In this document: in pieces, positions 7,576-15,883 of the stretch
Layout: every line of letters begins with the position of its first letter
Numbering within the stretch: the stretch's first letter is position 1
Assembly (NCBI GenBank): GCA_946554335.1
Contig: CAMNSA010000018.1
Location: forward strand, 1-38,498
Reading direction: 5' to 3'
Source: an uncultured Neglectibacter sp.
Lineage (GTDB): Bacteria > Bacillota > Clostridia > Oscillospirales > Acutalibacteraceae
Length of the DNA: 38,498 bases
Position numbers and translations under genes: made by a program
The notes under the pieces: model-generated
Database searches by the model: none
Seen by the model: the letters and a program-made list of their open reading frames with translations, nothing else
Told to the model about the DNA's origin: nothing

Positions 7576-7938
7576 TTAAAATTCTTTCAGCGTAAACGAC
7601 ACCTTCCACAGCCCCTTATAGGACGTATCCTTCACCAGCACCGCCTTATACCCCTCAACAAACATCTCCGTCCGCTTCGTCTCCAAAGTCTCCGTATCAA
7701 AATACTCCACGGAAATCTTCTCCCTCTGCTTAAACCCCGTCAGCACTTTCAGCCACTTCGGGGAAACCGAAAAACTCACCGGGATGGACACCACCCCCAG
7801 CCTTACCACGTCCCTCTGGGTAGTCCCGGCCTCCGTCTCCCCGCCGGAATCCGCTTCCACGTCATCCATCTGCACCTCATAAGAATCCGGCAGAGGGAGC
7901 GCAACACCGTCAAGCACCAGATACTGTACAAACGCCAT
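7576..7938 (-). CDS. Small tail protein, DUF6711-like
   Basis: 120 aa. MAFVQYLVLDGVALPLPDSY opens a beta-rich protein with SYEVQMDDVEADSGGETEAG, DVVRLGVVSIPVSFSVSPKW and KGLWKVSFTLKEF. These features resemble the small prophage tail proteins (DUF6711) that follow the tape measure gene and precede the distal tail or hub protein. It starts two bases after the tape-measure stop codon and has AGGAGGGAG upstream. Note on order: it follows the tape measure on the minus strand, and the cargo insertion begins immediately downstream of it. Confidence 0.65.
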   Translation of the reverse strand: MAFVQYLVLDGVALPLPDSYEVQMDDVEADSGGETEAGTTQRDVVRLGVVSIPVSFSVSPKWLKVLTGFKQREKISVEYFDTETLETKRTEMFVEGYKAVLVKDTSYKGLWKVSFTLKEF

Positions 7939-7940
7939 CC

Positions 7941-10871
7941 CTATCTCCCTCCTGATCTAAGATTCTGCCTCGCCTGCGCGTCCACCACCACTTCGTCCAG
8001 CAGCGTGCCGCCCACATACACCGGAATACAGATCGTCCCCATCCCGTCTCCGCCCTGCATCCCCGCAAACATCTCCTGCAGGTCGGAAACCATCTGCCGC
8101 ACAGCCTCCATGGAAGCCCCCTGCGCCTGGACCGCCTGCATATCCGCCAGCTTCGGGCTGACCACCATATCCCCGGCCACGCCCTCCACAGCCTTCCTCA
8201 CCAGCCCCCGGCTCTTCTCAATCCCTCTCGCCAGACCGCCCATAAAATCCGGCATCCAGCTCTCATAATCCGTCAGAGGCCCCACGTCCGGCACAGAGAA
8301 ATGCAGATAAGACCGGATGGCATCCGCCACATCAGAAACTGCGCTCACCACGTTCCCGATGGCCCTGCGGACACCCTCCGCAATCCCGTTGATAAAATCC
8401 ATCCCCCACTGCAAAGCCCTCCCCGGCAGGGACGTGATAAACCCAATGGCCGACCGGAACCCGTCCTGCACCACGCTCCCCAGAGAAGACAGTGCCGAAC
8501 CGATCCCCGACACCATCGCCCGGAAAGCCTCCACCGCCGACTGCTTCAAATCCGACGCCGTGGACACCACCAGATTTTTCAGCCCGTTCCAGGCCGAAGC
8601 CGCCGCAGAGGACACCGCAGACCACAGGTTCCCCATGAAATCCCGTAGCCCCGACAGCAGGATAGAAACATGGTTCACCAGCCCCTGCACCGCAGAACCC
8701 ACCATCTGCCGAATGCCGGACCAGATCGCGAAAGCCGCCTGCTGAATGTTCGTCCAGATATGCAGCGCGTCCTCTTTCAGCTTCGTAAAATTCCCCGTCA
8801 CCAGGTCAATCAATAGAAGCACCGGCCCCAAAATGACATTCTTAATCAACTCCCAGGCACCCGAAGCCAACCTCTGAATCCCCTGCCAGATGCCCTGCAG
8901 GGCAGCAGAAAGATTCTCCCAAAGAGACCGTATCATATCCACAATCCCGGACAGCACCGGATTCTCCATCATGCCCGTCCAGACATTGTTAAAAAGGTCA
9001 CCCACCGACTGCCACAGCCCAGACCACCACGCCGGAATCCCCTGGAAAAACGAAACCAGGGATTCCCACGCCGCCGGTATGGTCTCCGTAAAAAACGAAC
9101 AGATGACCTCCCACGCAGAGACAAAAAAGTCCCTCACCTGCGCCCAGACCGCATTCACCGCGTCCCGGAACCACTCACACTTATTATAAAGCAGCACAAC
9201 AGCCCCGATCACCGCGGCAATGGCAATGGGAACCCACCCGATAGCCGCCACAACCGCCGAAAGCGCCGGGATCACCGTCCCCGACACAAACCCGACCACG
9301 CCGGAAACCGCCCCCGCAATCTTCGGAATCACTGTCAGGATTGTCCCCACGGCGCCTACCACTTTACCAACCACAATCAGTACCGGCCCCAGGGCCGCAG
9401 CCACCAAAGCCACCGTCACAATAATCTTCTTCGTCCCCTCGTCCAGCCCGTTCAGCCAGTCCACAAGTCCCTGAATCCACCCCACAATCTGCCGAATGGA
9501 CGGCATCAGAATCTCCCCGATAGAAATCGCCAGTTCCTCCAACTGGCTCTTCAAAATCGTAAGCTGCCCCGCCAGATTGTCCTGCATGGTCTCGGCCATC
9601 CGCTCCGCCGTGCCGTCACAGTTGTTGATGGCGCTGTTCAGCTTCTCAATATCCCCCGGAGCCGCATTCATCACCGCAAGGAACCCGCTCATGGCGTTCT
9701 TCCCAACCAGAGCCTCCGCATTGGCCGCCCGCTCCGACTCCGACATCTGCGCGAACGCCACCCGGCAGTCCGTCAGGATATCCCCCAGGCTCCGCATACT
9801 CCCGTCCGCATTGGTAGTCTGCACCGTCAGTTCCCCGAACGCATCCCCAACGAAAGTCACTTCCCCCGTCAGGCTGGTCAGCATGGTCCTCATGGCCGTG
9901 CCGGCCTGGGAAGACTTGATCCCCGCATTCGCCATCAGCCCGATGGCTTCCGCCGTATCCTCCGCCGTGAACCCCAAAGCCCCCGCAACCGGCGCACAAT
10001 ACTTGAACGTCTCCCCCATCATAGATACGTTCGTGTTCGCATTAGAGCTTGCCGCCGCAAGAAGATCCGCAAAATGCCCCGAATCCGCCGCCGACAGCCC
10101 CAGCGCCGTCAAAGCGTCCGTCACAATATCCGAAGTAGCAGCCAAATCCTCCCCGGAAGCCGCGGCAAGGTTCATGATCCCCTCAATGCCGTTCAGCATG
10201 TCCCCGGTCTTCCACCCGGCCATGGCCATATAGTTCATAGCCTCCGCCGCCTCGGAAGCAGAGAACTTGGTCTTGCTCCCCATCTCCCTGGCCTTGTCCC
10301 GTAGCGCCTCCAGCTCCTTCCCCGCGGCCCCGGACACTGCCGCCACCTGGCTCATGGCAGAATCAAAATCAGACGCCACCTTCACCGCAGCCGCGGAAAG
10401 CCCGCCCACAGCCGCCGTGACCGGCATCAGCTTCCGCCCGGCCCCCTCAATGGCAGAGCCCACGCCCTGCAGCTTCTCCCCTGCAGCCCCGATCTTCTGC
10501 AGCGCCACCGAAGACTGCTCCGCCTGCCGCTCCAGATCCCGAAGGGCCTGCTCCGTCTCCACAATCTCCCTCTGCAGGGCATCATACTGGCTCCTGGAAA
10601 TCTCCCCCTTCGCCAGCGCCTCATTGGCCTGCTGCCCCGCCAGCTTCAAAGCGTCCAGCTTCTCCTTCGTCTCACTGACCGCCTGGGACAAAAGCCTCTG
10701 CTTCTGCGCCATCAGCTCCGCATTGCCGGGGTCCAGCTTCAACAGCTTGTTCACGTCCTTCAACTGCGCCTGCGTGTCCCGGATCTCCTTATTCACCTTT
10801 GAAAGCGCCGTGGAGAGCTTCGTAGTATCCCCGCCAATCTCCACCGTAATCCCCTGAATCCTGGATGCCAC
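7941..10871 (-). CDS. Tail tape measure protein (TP901 family)
   Basis: 976 aa; it sets tail length and is threaded through the tail tube. The N terminus is a coiled coil (~1-125; TKLSTALSKVNKEIRDTQAQ, AQKQRLLSQAVSETKEKLDA). The TP901 core is at ~150-450, with the GSKTKFSASEAAEAMNYMAM, GWKTGDMLNG and MANAGIKSSQAGTAMRTML signatures. Hydrophobic helices occupy ~480-560 (VVGKVVGAVGTILTVIPKIA), and the C-terminal half contains Trp-rich repeats (WESLVSFFQGIPAWWSG). The start is GTG at 10871. Two terminator-like hairpins precede it. In most related phages this gene directly follows the G/GT chaperone; here a three-gene island intervenes. Confidence 0.95.
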   Translation of the reverse strand: MASRIQGITVEIGGDTTKLSTALSKVNKEIRDTQAQLKDVNKLLKLDPGNAELMAQKQRLLSQAVSETKEKLDALKLAGQQANEALAKGEISRSQYDALQREIVETEQALRDLERQAEQSSVALQKIGAAGEKLQGVGSAIEGAGRKLMPVTAAVGGLSAAAVKVASDFDSAMSQVAAVSGAAGKELEALRDKAREMGSKTKFSASEAAEAMNYMAMAGWKTGDMLNGIEGIMNLAAASGEDLAATSDIVTDALTALGLSAADSGHFADLLAAASSNANTNVSMMGETFKYCAPVAGALGFTAEDTAEAIGLMANAGIKSSQAGTAMRTMLTSLTGEVTFVGDAFGELTVQTTNADGSMRSLGDILTDCRVAFAQMSESERAANAEALVGKNAMSGFLAVMNAAPGDIEKLNSAINNCDGTAERMAETMQDNLAGQLTILKSQLEELAISIGEILMPSIRQIVGWIQGLVDWLNGLDEGTKKIIVTVALVAAALGPVLIVVGKVVGAVGTILTVIPKIAGAVSGVVGFVSGTVIPALSAVVAAIGWVPIAIAAVIGAVVLLYNKCEWFRDAVNAVWAQVRDFFVSAWEVICSFFTETIPAAWESLVSFFQGIPAWWSGLWQSVGDLFNNVWTGMMENPVLSGIVDMIRSLWENLSAALQGIWQGIQRLASGAWELIKNVILGPVLLLIDLVTGNFTKLKEDALHIWTNIQQAAFAIWSGIRQMVGSAVQGLVNHVSILLSGLRDFMGNLWSAVSSAAASAWNGLKNLVVSTASDLKQSAVEAFRAMVSGIGSALSSLGSVVQDGFRSAIGFITSLPGRALQWGMDFINGIAEGVRRAIGNVVSAVSDVADAIRSYLHFSVPDVGPLTDYESWMPDFMGGLARGIEKSRGLVRKAVEGVAGDMVVSPKLADMQAVQAQGASMEAVRQMVSDLQEMFAGMQGGDGMGTICIPVYVGGTLLDEVVVDAQARQNLRSGGR

Positions 10872-10897
10872 GAACCCTCACCCGCCTTTCTCCAACG

Positions 10898-10921
10898 AAA
10901 AAAGGAGCCGTCACTGGCTCC
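10898..10921 (-). terminator. Terminator-like hairpin before the tape measure gene
   Basis: Minus-strand GGAGCC (10921-10916) pairs with GGCTCC (10909-10904), followed by six U. It is probably a backbone element, since similar hairpins precede other late genes. Confidence 0.55.
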
Positions 10922-10935
10922 CATAAAAATGCAAC

Positions 10936-10965
10936 AAAAAAGCGCCTGCCATTTCTGACAAACGC
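10936..10965 (-). terminator. Terminator of the AT-rich island operon
   Basis: Minus-strand GCGTTTGTC (10965-10957) pairs with GGCAGGCGC (10950-10942) with some G-U pairs, then six U. It lies 25 bases after the stop of the 168-aa gene and closes the island transcribed from the promoter at 13238-13266. Confidence 0.6.
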
Positions 10966-10989
10966 CTTATGTAAAATTATATTGTTTAA

Positions 10990-11496
10990 TCAAAATGTCA
11001 ATTTGGGATATATTGAAGATTTTTTGAATATCTTCATCATGTCCTCATTACCTACAATCATGCAGCAAGTATTTCCTATATAGTACCGCCTATGATAATC
11101 TGATAATGTATCATCATATGCCTTACTACCGTGATCTTTCCCAGTCGTGATATGTGCTAATTCATCAAGTATCACATTCACTAAAAAATCCTCTTTTTGT
11201 TGGGGGGAAATTTTTTGCATTATCGTTAAAAAATCATAATTCGGTGCTTTCATAATTGCCGCTGTCGATATACCTATTATCTTTTTATCAACATTACAAT
11301 AGCCGTACCTATAACTATTTGGTAAAACAATAGGTGAGTGCAATATACCATTTTTCATACATGGTTTTTCATTAAAAATCACCCATGTTATTCCTTCATC
11401 CGATAATCCTATTTTACTTAGAACTCTATTTATGGCTTTCTGCAATATAATTCTGTATACTGTGAGATTAGTTTCGTCATAACGGATATTGCTCAT
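10990..11496 (-). CDS. Unknown protein with degenerate metallopeptidase-like motif (island gene 3)
   Basis: 168 aa, AT-rich. The central part reads VILDELAHITTGKDHGSKAY. This resembles the zinc site of SprT-like or related metallopeptidases (HExxH with a downstream His), but the first ligand is Asp (DELAH), so catalysis may be lost or altered. The N terminus is helical (LTVYRIILQKAINRVLSKIG), followed by beta strands, and the C terminus is basic. I do not recognise a full-length family. It is the last gene of the island, followed by a terminator at 10936-10965. The ATG at 11496 has AGGAGG upstream. Confidence 0.6.
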   Translation of the reverse strand: MSNIRYDETNLTVYRIILQKAINRVLSKIGLSDEGITWVIFNEKPCMKNGILHSPIVLPNSYRYGYCNVDKKIIGISTAAIMKAPNYDFLTIMQKISPQQKEDFLVNVILDELAHITTGKDHGSKAYDDTLSDYHRRYYIGNTCCMIVGNEDMMKIFKKSSIYPKLTF

Positions 11497-11528
11497 TAAC
11501 TTTTCCTCCTTTTAAAATAATGTAAAAC

Positions 11529-11723
11529 TTATTTGACCATTTTTAAAGCAGGACGATTTTGTCTTTCTAGGACTTTCTCATAAACGTCCTCTACAATTTC
11601 TTGAATTAACTCTTTGTGATATTCATCCCATCCGCCCCTTTGTTTAATATATCTTAACTGCGCAGCTCCTCCTCCAAGTAAATTTCCATTTTTCCCAACA
11701 ACTCTTAAATTTTTTTGTGACAT
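11529..11723 (-). CDS. Small hypothetical protein (64 aa), island gene 2
   Basis: The ATG at 11723 (MSQKNLRVVGKNGNLLGGGA) follows AGAAAGGA; the frame continues 32 codons upstream but without a better start. It has a basic, Gly-rich N-terminal half, then a predicted helix (ELIQEIVEDVYEKVLERQNR) and a basic tail. No family recognised. The size and position between two larger island genes would suit an adaptor or antitoxin-like partner, but that is speculation. Confidence 0.6.
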   Translation of the reverse strand: MSQKNLRVVGKNGNLLGGGAAQLRYIKQRGGWDEYHKELIQEIVEDVYEKVLERQNRPALKMVK

Positions 11724-11824
11724 AAAAAAACATCCTTTCTTTATATTTTTAAGAAGAACTTTTCTCTTGCCACAAATATACCATATTTTGATTATACTGT
11801 CAGGGTATGAGTTTTTCAAAAAAG

Positions 11825-13192
11825 TCAGATTATTACCAGTTTCCTCATTTTTTCAAGAAGATTAGCATTTACTTTATACAGAGACACAAGTGCATCTTCA
11901 AAATCACATAACCAATATATTTTTAATAGTAAATCATGCAATTCACTTGTAAATGTTATTTTCGCATAATAATCCGCCAAAAGTCCTTTTTCTCTGAAAT
12001 ATCCCCTACTTATCTTTTCTCTTACAAACAAATATTGACTTTTTTTATCAAATTCAGGAATCGTTTCATTCTTTTCCACCGCCATGTCAACTTTTTCAAT
12101 ATAATCCTCCACTATCTTATGTGCTTGTTGTCTTCTGTATGTAGCCTTACTTATATAAATTTCCCTAAAATATACTTTTAAATCTTGTAAACAGTTAGAG
12201 TAACATTGCCTTCCACCGTAATCTCTCATAATATCAACAAATCTACGAGTTGTAGACAACTTTTCTTTGAACCGATAAATCGAATCTCCTTCCGTAATAA
12301 TTTCCTTATATTTTATAATATCTTCCTCCGGCAATAATACTTTTTCTGCTATATACTCTTCTTTTACTAAGTCAAATAATTCTGGAAACTGTTCTGCTTC
12401 CTTTTTCAATTCTTCATAAATATCTATCTCTTCTTTTAACCTACTACGATGTTTTAAATACGCAACAAAATAATCCATTACCTGGCTTGCGGTTAAAATA
12501 TCATCTTTTTTCTGTTTCCTTCGTTTTTCGTCTAATTTAACATCAAGCTCATTAGTAAGTTTTTTTACTTCTTTTGATAATTCCTGCAAAGCAACTAACG
12601 TATCTATATCAGAATTGCGAATAATTTTATAAACGACTAACTGCATTATATCATTTATAATATAATCAACATATTCCCTTATATATGTGAGATTTTCAAA
12701 TCGTAAACCCATTGCATAGAATGACTTAATTTCATCTACCAACAGCTGAATTAATGTCTCATTTGAAGTTTTAAGATAATCCAACATCAAATGCGCTTCT
12801 CGTTCACTTCTAATAACTTTTCTGCAACATATTAGCATGGAATTTATATCTATTGGCTCAAAATCTGGCATTTCATCCTCAAAGAATCCTTCAATAACCG
12901 TATCTTCATTTTCCATCTCAAGATTACAATAGTCTTTATCTGCATCTATCTTGTTCAAATTACTAACTATTTGTCTTTCGCCTATTTCTTCTAAAATAAA
13001 ATGTAACAGCCTAACCTGCTCTGATATATTTAAACAAGAAAATGATAATCCCTTATATACAGATTCCGGCTTATTCAATTTTGCCAGTAAATTACGCACT
13101 TTTTTTCTTTCATTTTTAATTGTATCTTCATCACTAATATCTGGGAAATAGATCTCTATATATTTTTCCACTAGTATTCTATCCAAAATCAT
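11825..13192 (-). CDS. Large helical protein of unknown function (island gene 1)
   Basis: 455 aa, AT-rich and almost entirely helical with many Lys/Glu-rich segments (ELSKEVKKLTNELDVKLDEK; DIYEELKKEAEQFPELFDLV). No membrane segment, nucleotide-binding loop, nuclease motif or HTH that I can identify. The ATG at 13192 is chosen; an adjacent GTG at 13195 and a TTG at 13183 are alternatives because GGAG sits only two bases from the ATG. It is the first gene behind a strong own promoter and heads the three-gene island between the tail chaperone and tape measure, a common site for phage morons. Confidence 0.7.
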   Translation of the reverse strand: MILDRILVEKYIEIYFPDISDEDTIKNERKKVRNLLAKLNKPESVYKGLSFSCLNISEQVRLLHFILEEIGERQIVSNLNKIDADKDYCNLEMENEDTVIEGFFEDEMPDFEPIDINSMLICCRKVIRSEREAHLMLDYLKTSNETLIQLLVDEIKSFYAMGLRFENLTYIREYVDYIINDIMQLVVYKIIRNSDIDTLVALQELSKEVKKLTNELDVKLDEKRRKQKKDDILTASQVMDYFVAYLKHRSRLKEEIDIYEELKKEAEQFPELFDLVKEEYIAEKVLLPEEDIIKYKEIITEGDSIYRFKEKLSTTRRFVDIMRDYGGRQCYSNCLQDLKVYFREIYISKATYRRQQAHKIVEDYIEKVDMAVEKNETIPEFDKKSQYLFVREKISRGYFREKGLLADYYAKITFTSELHDLLLKIYWLCDFEDALVSLYKVNANLLEKMRKLVII

Positions 13193-13237
13193 CACTCCAA
13201 TATAATATGCACTAATAGACAGCCTTTTCCACTACCC

Positions 13238-13266
13238 ATCATAGCAGAAAAAGGCCGCCATATCAA
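13238..13266 (-). promoter_or_regulatory. Sigma-A-type promoter of the AT-rich island
   Basis: On the minus strand TTGATA (13266-13261) and TATGAT (13243-13238) are separated by exactly 17 bases. It begins eight bases after the -1-frame stop of the chaperone fusion (13274) and points into the 455-aa gene. Confidence 0.7.
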
Positions 13267-13273
13267 TCAGATT

Positions 13274-13812
13274 TCAGAACCGGTCCATATCCGCCTGCGT
13301 CCCAAGTTCACAGTACCGATACCCGTCATTCACCTGCTCCGTATACATATCATTCACCAGCCCGATAGACAGAAGCTCCGTATCTGCCATAGACAGCCCC
13401 AACTGCACACACCTAAGCAGGAACAGCGGCGTGGTCATCTCCCGCTCTGTAGGGCGAAGTTTTTTTTAGCCTCCGCATCCGTCTGCACATTCAGCCCCCA
13501 TAGCTTGATCAGCTCGGGCAGCACCTGGTAAATGGAAAACGTATTGAACCCGTCCAGCCATTCCTCCACATCGTTCGGGATTGCCGGGTCTGCATGCTTC
13601 GCCATGGTATAGGCGATATTCTCAAACATCTCCAAGGAAAACAAATCCAGGTTGGAATGTTCCTCATCCCCCTCCCCAATGCTCTTCTCCAGAATCCGCA
13701 GGTCCTTATAAATATCCCTCTGGAACTTCAACCGGTAAATCCTCGGGATTGCCGCCGAAGCCTTAAACAGCACCTCTTTCCCGTCAATCCCCACTTTCTT
13801 CACAATGCTCAT
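13274..13812 (-). CDS. Tail assembly chaperone GT fusion by -1 frameshift
   Basis: The upstream chaperone frame contains A AAA AAC in frame at 13465-13459. Slipping back one base continues through LRPTEREMTTPLFLLRCVQL and GLVNDMYTEQVNDGYRYCE to a stop at 13274-13276. The product is 179 aa, with a C-terminal T domain of 61 residues that is too short and lacks its own start, so it is easily missed. Lambda-type G/GT chaperones use the same arrangement to load the tape measure protein. The frameshift is inferred from sequence, not measured. Confidence 0.8.
13435..13812 (-). CDS. Tail assembly chaperone (G protein)
   Basis: 125 aa: MSIVKKVGIDGKEVLFKASA, then PRIYRLKFQRDIYKDLRILE, and a C-terminal PELIKLWGLN before the slippery site. 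This matches the phi13/TP901-like Gp-G chaperone located between the major tail protein and the tape measure gene. It acts in the cytoplasm during tail assembly and is absent from virions in studied relatives. AAGGAGG lies upstream of the ATG. Termination in the zero frame occurs eight codons after the slippery heptamer. Confidence 0.85.
   Translation of the reverse strand: MSIVKKVGIDGKEVLFKASAAIPRIYRLKFQRDIYKDLRILEKSIGEGDEEHSNLDLFSLEMFENIAYTMAKHADPAIPNDVEEWLDGFNTFSIYQVLPELIKLWGLNVQTDAEAKKNFALQSGR
13459..13465 (-). other. Programmed -1 frameshift slippery heptamer
   Basis: Minus-strand A AAA AAC in the zero frame, inside a run of eight A (13467-13460) preceded by GCT. Both tRNAs can re-pair one base back. 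The downstream -1 frame stays open for 61 codons to 13274. Confidence 0.75.
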
Positions 13813-13827
13813 ACCCTTTCAGCCTCC

Positions 13828-14430
13828 TTACCCCTGACCTTCCAAATCATCTCCACCGCCGCCCGTCTCCGCCTTCGGAACCGGCAGATACACGCTCTTA
13901 TACCACCCCTCATACGTCTCCGCAGAAGTCCTGTTCCCCGTCTTCGCCTTCACATACCCGCTTGCCAGCGGCCTCGCCTTCACCGTCAGCGTCTCCGTCT
14001 GCACCTCCCGGCTTTCCTCATTGGTCTTCCCCTCAATCTTCGGCCTGCTGGCAGAACAGTTGTACAGCACATGCCGGATCTTCCGGACATCCCCGTCAAA
14101 CTCAAACAGCAGGGCAAAAGCCCCGGTCTCCGAATTGGCATTCTCCACCAGCACCTCATTCCCGTCCGCTTCCTCCTTCAAAACATCCGTCCGGAAACTC
14201 TCCGGGATCAGCGCCAGCTCCAGGTCCCCGTCATAGCCCATATTGTTGGCAATGATATAATACTCAATGCCGTCCGCATAAAAAGACTCCGGCTCCCCGT
14301 TGGGGTCCAGCGCCAGCGAAACCGCGCCCGGCATCGCCACCGGCGTATCAAACGTCATCTCCCCGTCTTCCGCCGCCCTCTGCAGCGCATAATGGCAGTT
14401 GCAGATATTGAACTTCACCTTGTTATTCAT
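13828..14430 (-). CDS. Major tail protein (phi13 family)
   Basis: 200 aa. KVKFNICNCHYALQRAAEDG, then AMPGAVSLALDPNGEPESFY and GYDGDLELALIPESFRTDVL are characteristic of phi13-type major tail tube proteins of siphoviruses; GAFALLFEFDGD and IRHVLYNCSASRP follow. The C-terminal ~25 residues are Gly/Asp-rich. It polymerises into the tail tube. GGAGG lies upstream of the ATG at 14430. The gene stands between the tail terminator and the chaperone, the usual order. Confidence 0.93.
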   Translation of the reverse strand: MNNKVKFNICNCHYALQRAAEDGEMTFDTPVAMPGAVSLALDPNGEPESFYADGIEYYIIANNMGYDGDLELALIPESFRTDVLKEEADGNEVLVENANSETGAFALLFEFDGDVRKIRHVLYNCSASRPKIEGKTNEESREVQTETLTVKARPLASGYVKAKTGNRTSAETYEGWYKSVYLPVPKAETGGGGDDLEGQG

Positions 14431-14435
14431 CCCGT

Positions 14436-14753
14436 CTATACCTCCGTCTCATACAGAACCTCATACAGCTTCTCCGACTCGATCCACGCCTCGCTCTTCC
14501 CGTAGAAAATCCCGTGCCTCAACAGCACCGCCTCCACCGCCTCTTCCAGCTCCGGGTCCTTCAAGTCCGTATACAGCTCAATGTCCAGTTCATTCTTCTT
14601 AAAATACGCAATCCCGTCCGCCGAAAAATTATCGGCCCTGGGATACAGAAACACCGCAAACGGCGGCTCCGGCGCCTCCCCTTCCACGAAATGGTCATAG
14701 GCAAAAGGAAGCCCCATTTCCTCCATCATTTCCAGCACGCCCTCATGGCTCAT
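14436..14753 (-). CDS. Tail terminator / tail completion protein
   Basis: 105 aa: GLPFAYDHFVEGEAPEPPFA, VFLYPRADNFSADGIAYFKK and DPELEEAVEAVLLRHGIFYG fit the small tail-terminator proteins (DUF806-like) of HK97-type phages. It caps the tail tube and mediates head-tail joining. The ATG overlaps the previous stop (ATGA), so it is translationally coupled to the gp10-like gene. Confidence 0.8.
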   Translation of the reverse strand: MSHEGVLEMMEEMGLPFAYDHFVEGEAPEPPFAVFLYPRADNFSADGIAYFKKNELDIELYTDLKDPELEEAVEAVLLRHGIFYGKSEAWIESEKLYEVLYETEV

Positions 14754-15136
14754 TTAGACAGCCCCCTTTTTATCCCCTCTTCCAGCTCCCGGATACCCTT
14801 TTCCTCTGCCGGGGCAATATGCGGAATGGCTCTCACCCTGCCGCCGCCCCGCTTCGCATGGCCCTTCTCCAAAAGATGGGTAAGCTGATACCGGTTCCGG
14901 CTGTGTACCACCACCTCCAGCGTATTGGAAGTCTCCCTCTGCCGCTTCACCGCCCAGTTCTTCTTATACTTCCCGGTCCTCACCGGAGCGCCCGCCTGCG
15001 TCTCCTTCTTCACCGTGTTCCCGGCCTTCTTCACGCAGTCCTTCATCACGTCCGCGGCAAGGTCCGCATACTCCAAAAGCCCCTCCATAACGGCATCCGC
15101 CATCTGGTCCACAGACACCCTCCGATTATCCGCCAT
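14750..15136 (-). CDS. HK97 gp10-like tail component
   Basis: 128 aa. DCVKKAGNTVKKETQAGAPV, RTGKYKKNWAVKR and HLLEKGHAKRGGGRVRAIPH are the standard HK97-gp10 signature; the gene encodes a tail-completion or tail-attachment protein. The ATG at 15136 has AGAGGTG upstream, and the 3' end overlaps the next gene by four bases. Confidence 0.92.
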   Translation of the reverse strand: MADNRRVSVDQMADAVMEGLLEYADLAADVMKDCVKKAGNTVKKETQAGAPVRTGKYKKNWAVKRQRETSNTLEVVVHSRNRYQLTHLLEKGHAKRGGGRVRAIPHIAPAEEKGIRELEEGIKRGLSK

Positions 15137-15140
15137 CCCG

Positions 15141-15524
15141 TCACCTCTTCGCCAGAGAAGCCCGCAGCTTCAACGTCCTATTCTGATACCGCACGTTATC
15201 AATAAAAGAGATATTGTAAACCTGCCCCCGAAACAAAATCCGGTAATGCTCCGTGTCCATATCAGCCACTTCCGAACAATACCGGATAATGAAATACATA
15301 TCCTTCTGTGCGTTAATCTGCGCCGCCTCCCAGTATTCCTTCCCGGAAAGACTGTTCACAAAAGCAGAGCAGGAAAAATAATCCTCCCAGGCCAGCACAT
15401 GGTTCCCCGCCTTATCGTTCCCCAGGGAGCTCTTCTGGATCGTGATCCGCTCCTTCCACTCCCCCAAAGGATACCTCTGCCGGGAACTCCCGCCTGCCCC
15501 GCTGTTTCTCCATTCCTCTGCCAT
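15141..15524 (-). CDS. Head closure / head-tail adaptor protein
   Basis: 127 aa. GEWKERITIQKSSLGNDKAG starts the usual SPP1 gp16-like beta barrel, followed by YWEAAQINAQKDMYFIIRYC and YRILFRGQVYNISFIDN. It closes the portal vertex after DNA packaging and joins the tail. The start codon overlaps the preceding stop (TGATG). Confidence 0.9.
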   Translation of the reverse strand: MAEEWRNSGAGGSSRQRYPLGEWKERITIQKSSLGNDKAGNHVLAWEDYFSCSAFVNSLSGKEYWEAAQINAQKDMYFIIRYCSEVADMDTEHYRILFRGQVYNISFIDNVRYQNRTLKLRASLAKR

Positions 15525-15802
15525 CAGAACACTTCCTTCCTGATACCGAACAGCAGGGAACGTAAAGTCTGCACCAGTTCCTCATGGTCCGCCTGCTCCC
15601 TGTGTTCATACAGATAGGCAGTGACATACAAGACGGCAATCCGCGCCATGGGAAGATGCCCTTCCAGCTCTCCCGCTTCCATCCGCGCCATATCCGCGCA
15701 CATGTTCTCCCCGGTCTCCAACAGCCCGGAGATAAACCCGTCCTCGTCCGCACTGTCCACCCGGAGATACTGCTTCGCCTCTTCCAGCGTCACAACCGCC
15801 AT
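15524..15802 (-). CDS. Head-tail connector protein (gp6-like)
   Basis: 92 aa: MAVVTLEEAKQYLRVDSADE and DGFISGLLETGENMCADMAR are the hallmark of gp6-like DNA-packaging/connector proteins; the rest is helical (MARIAVLYVTAYLYEHREQA). It forms the ring below the portal. GGGAGGGATGCAGG precedes the ATG. Confidence 0.92.
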   Translation of the reverse strand: MAVVTLEEAKQYLRVDSADEDGFISGLLETGENMCADMARMEAGELEGHLPMARIAVLYVTAYLYEHREQADHEELVQTLRSLLFGIRKEVF

Positions 15803-15883
15803 CCTGCATCCCTCCCGCCTTTCATACTTTATTTCATGCCGGAGATTTCACACCCCCGGCATCACTCACCATACGCCGGAACC

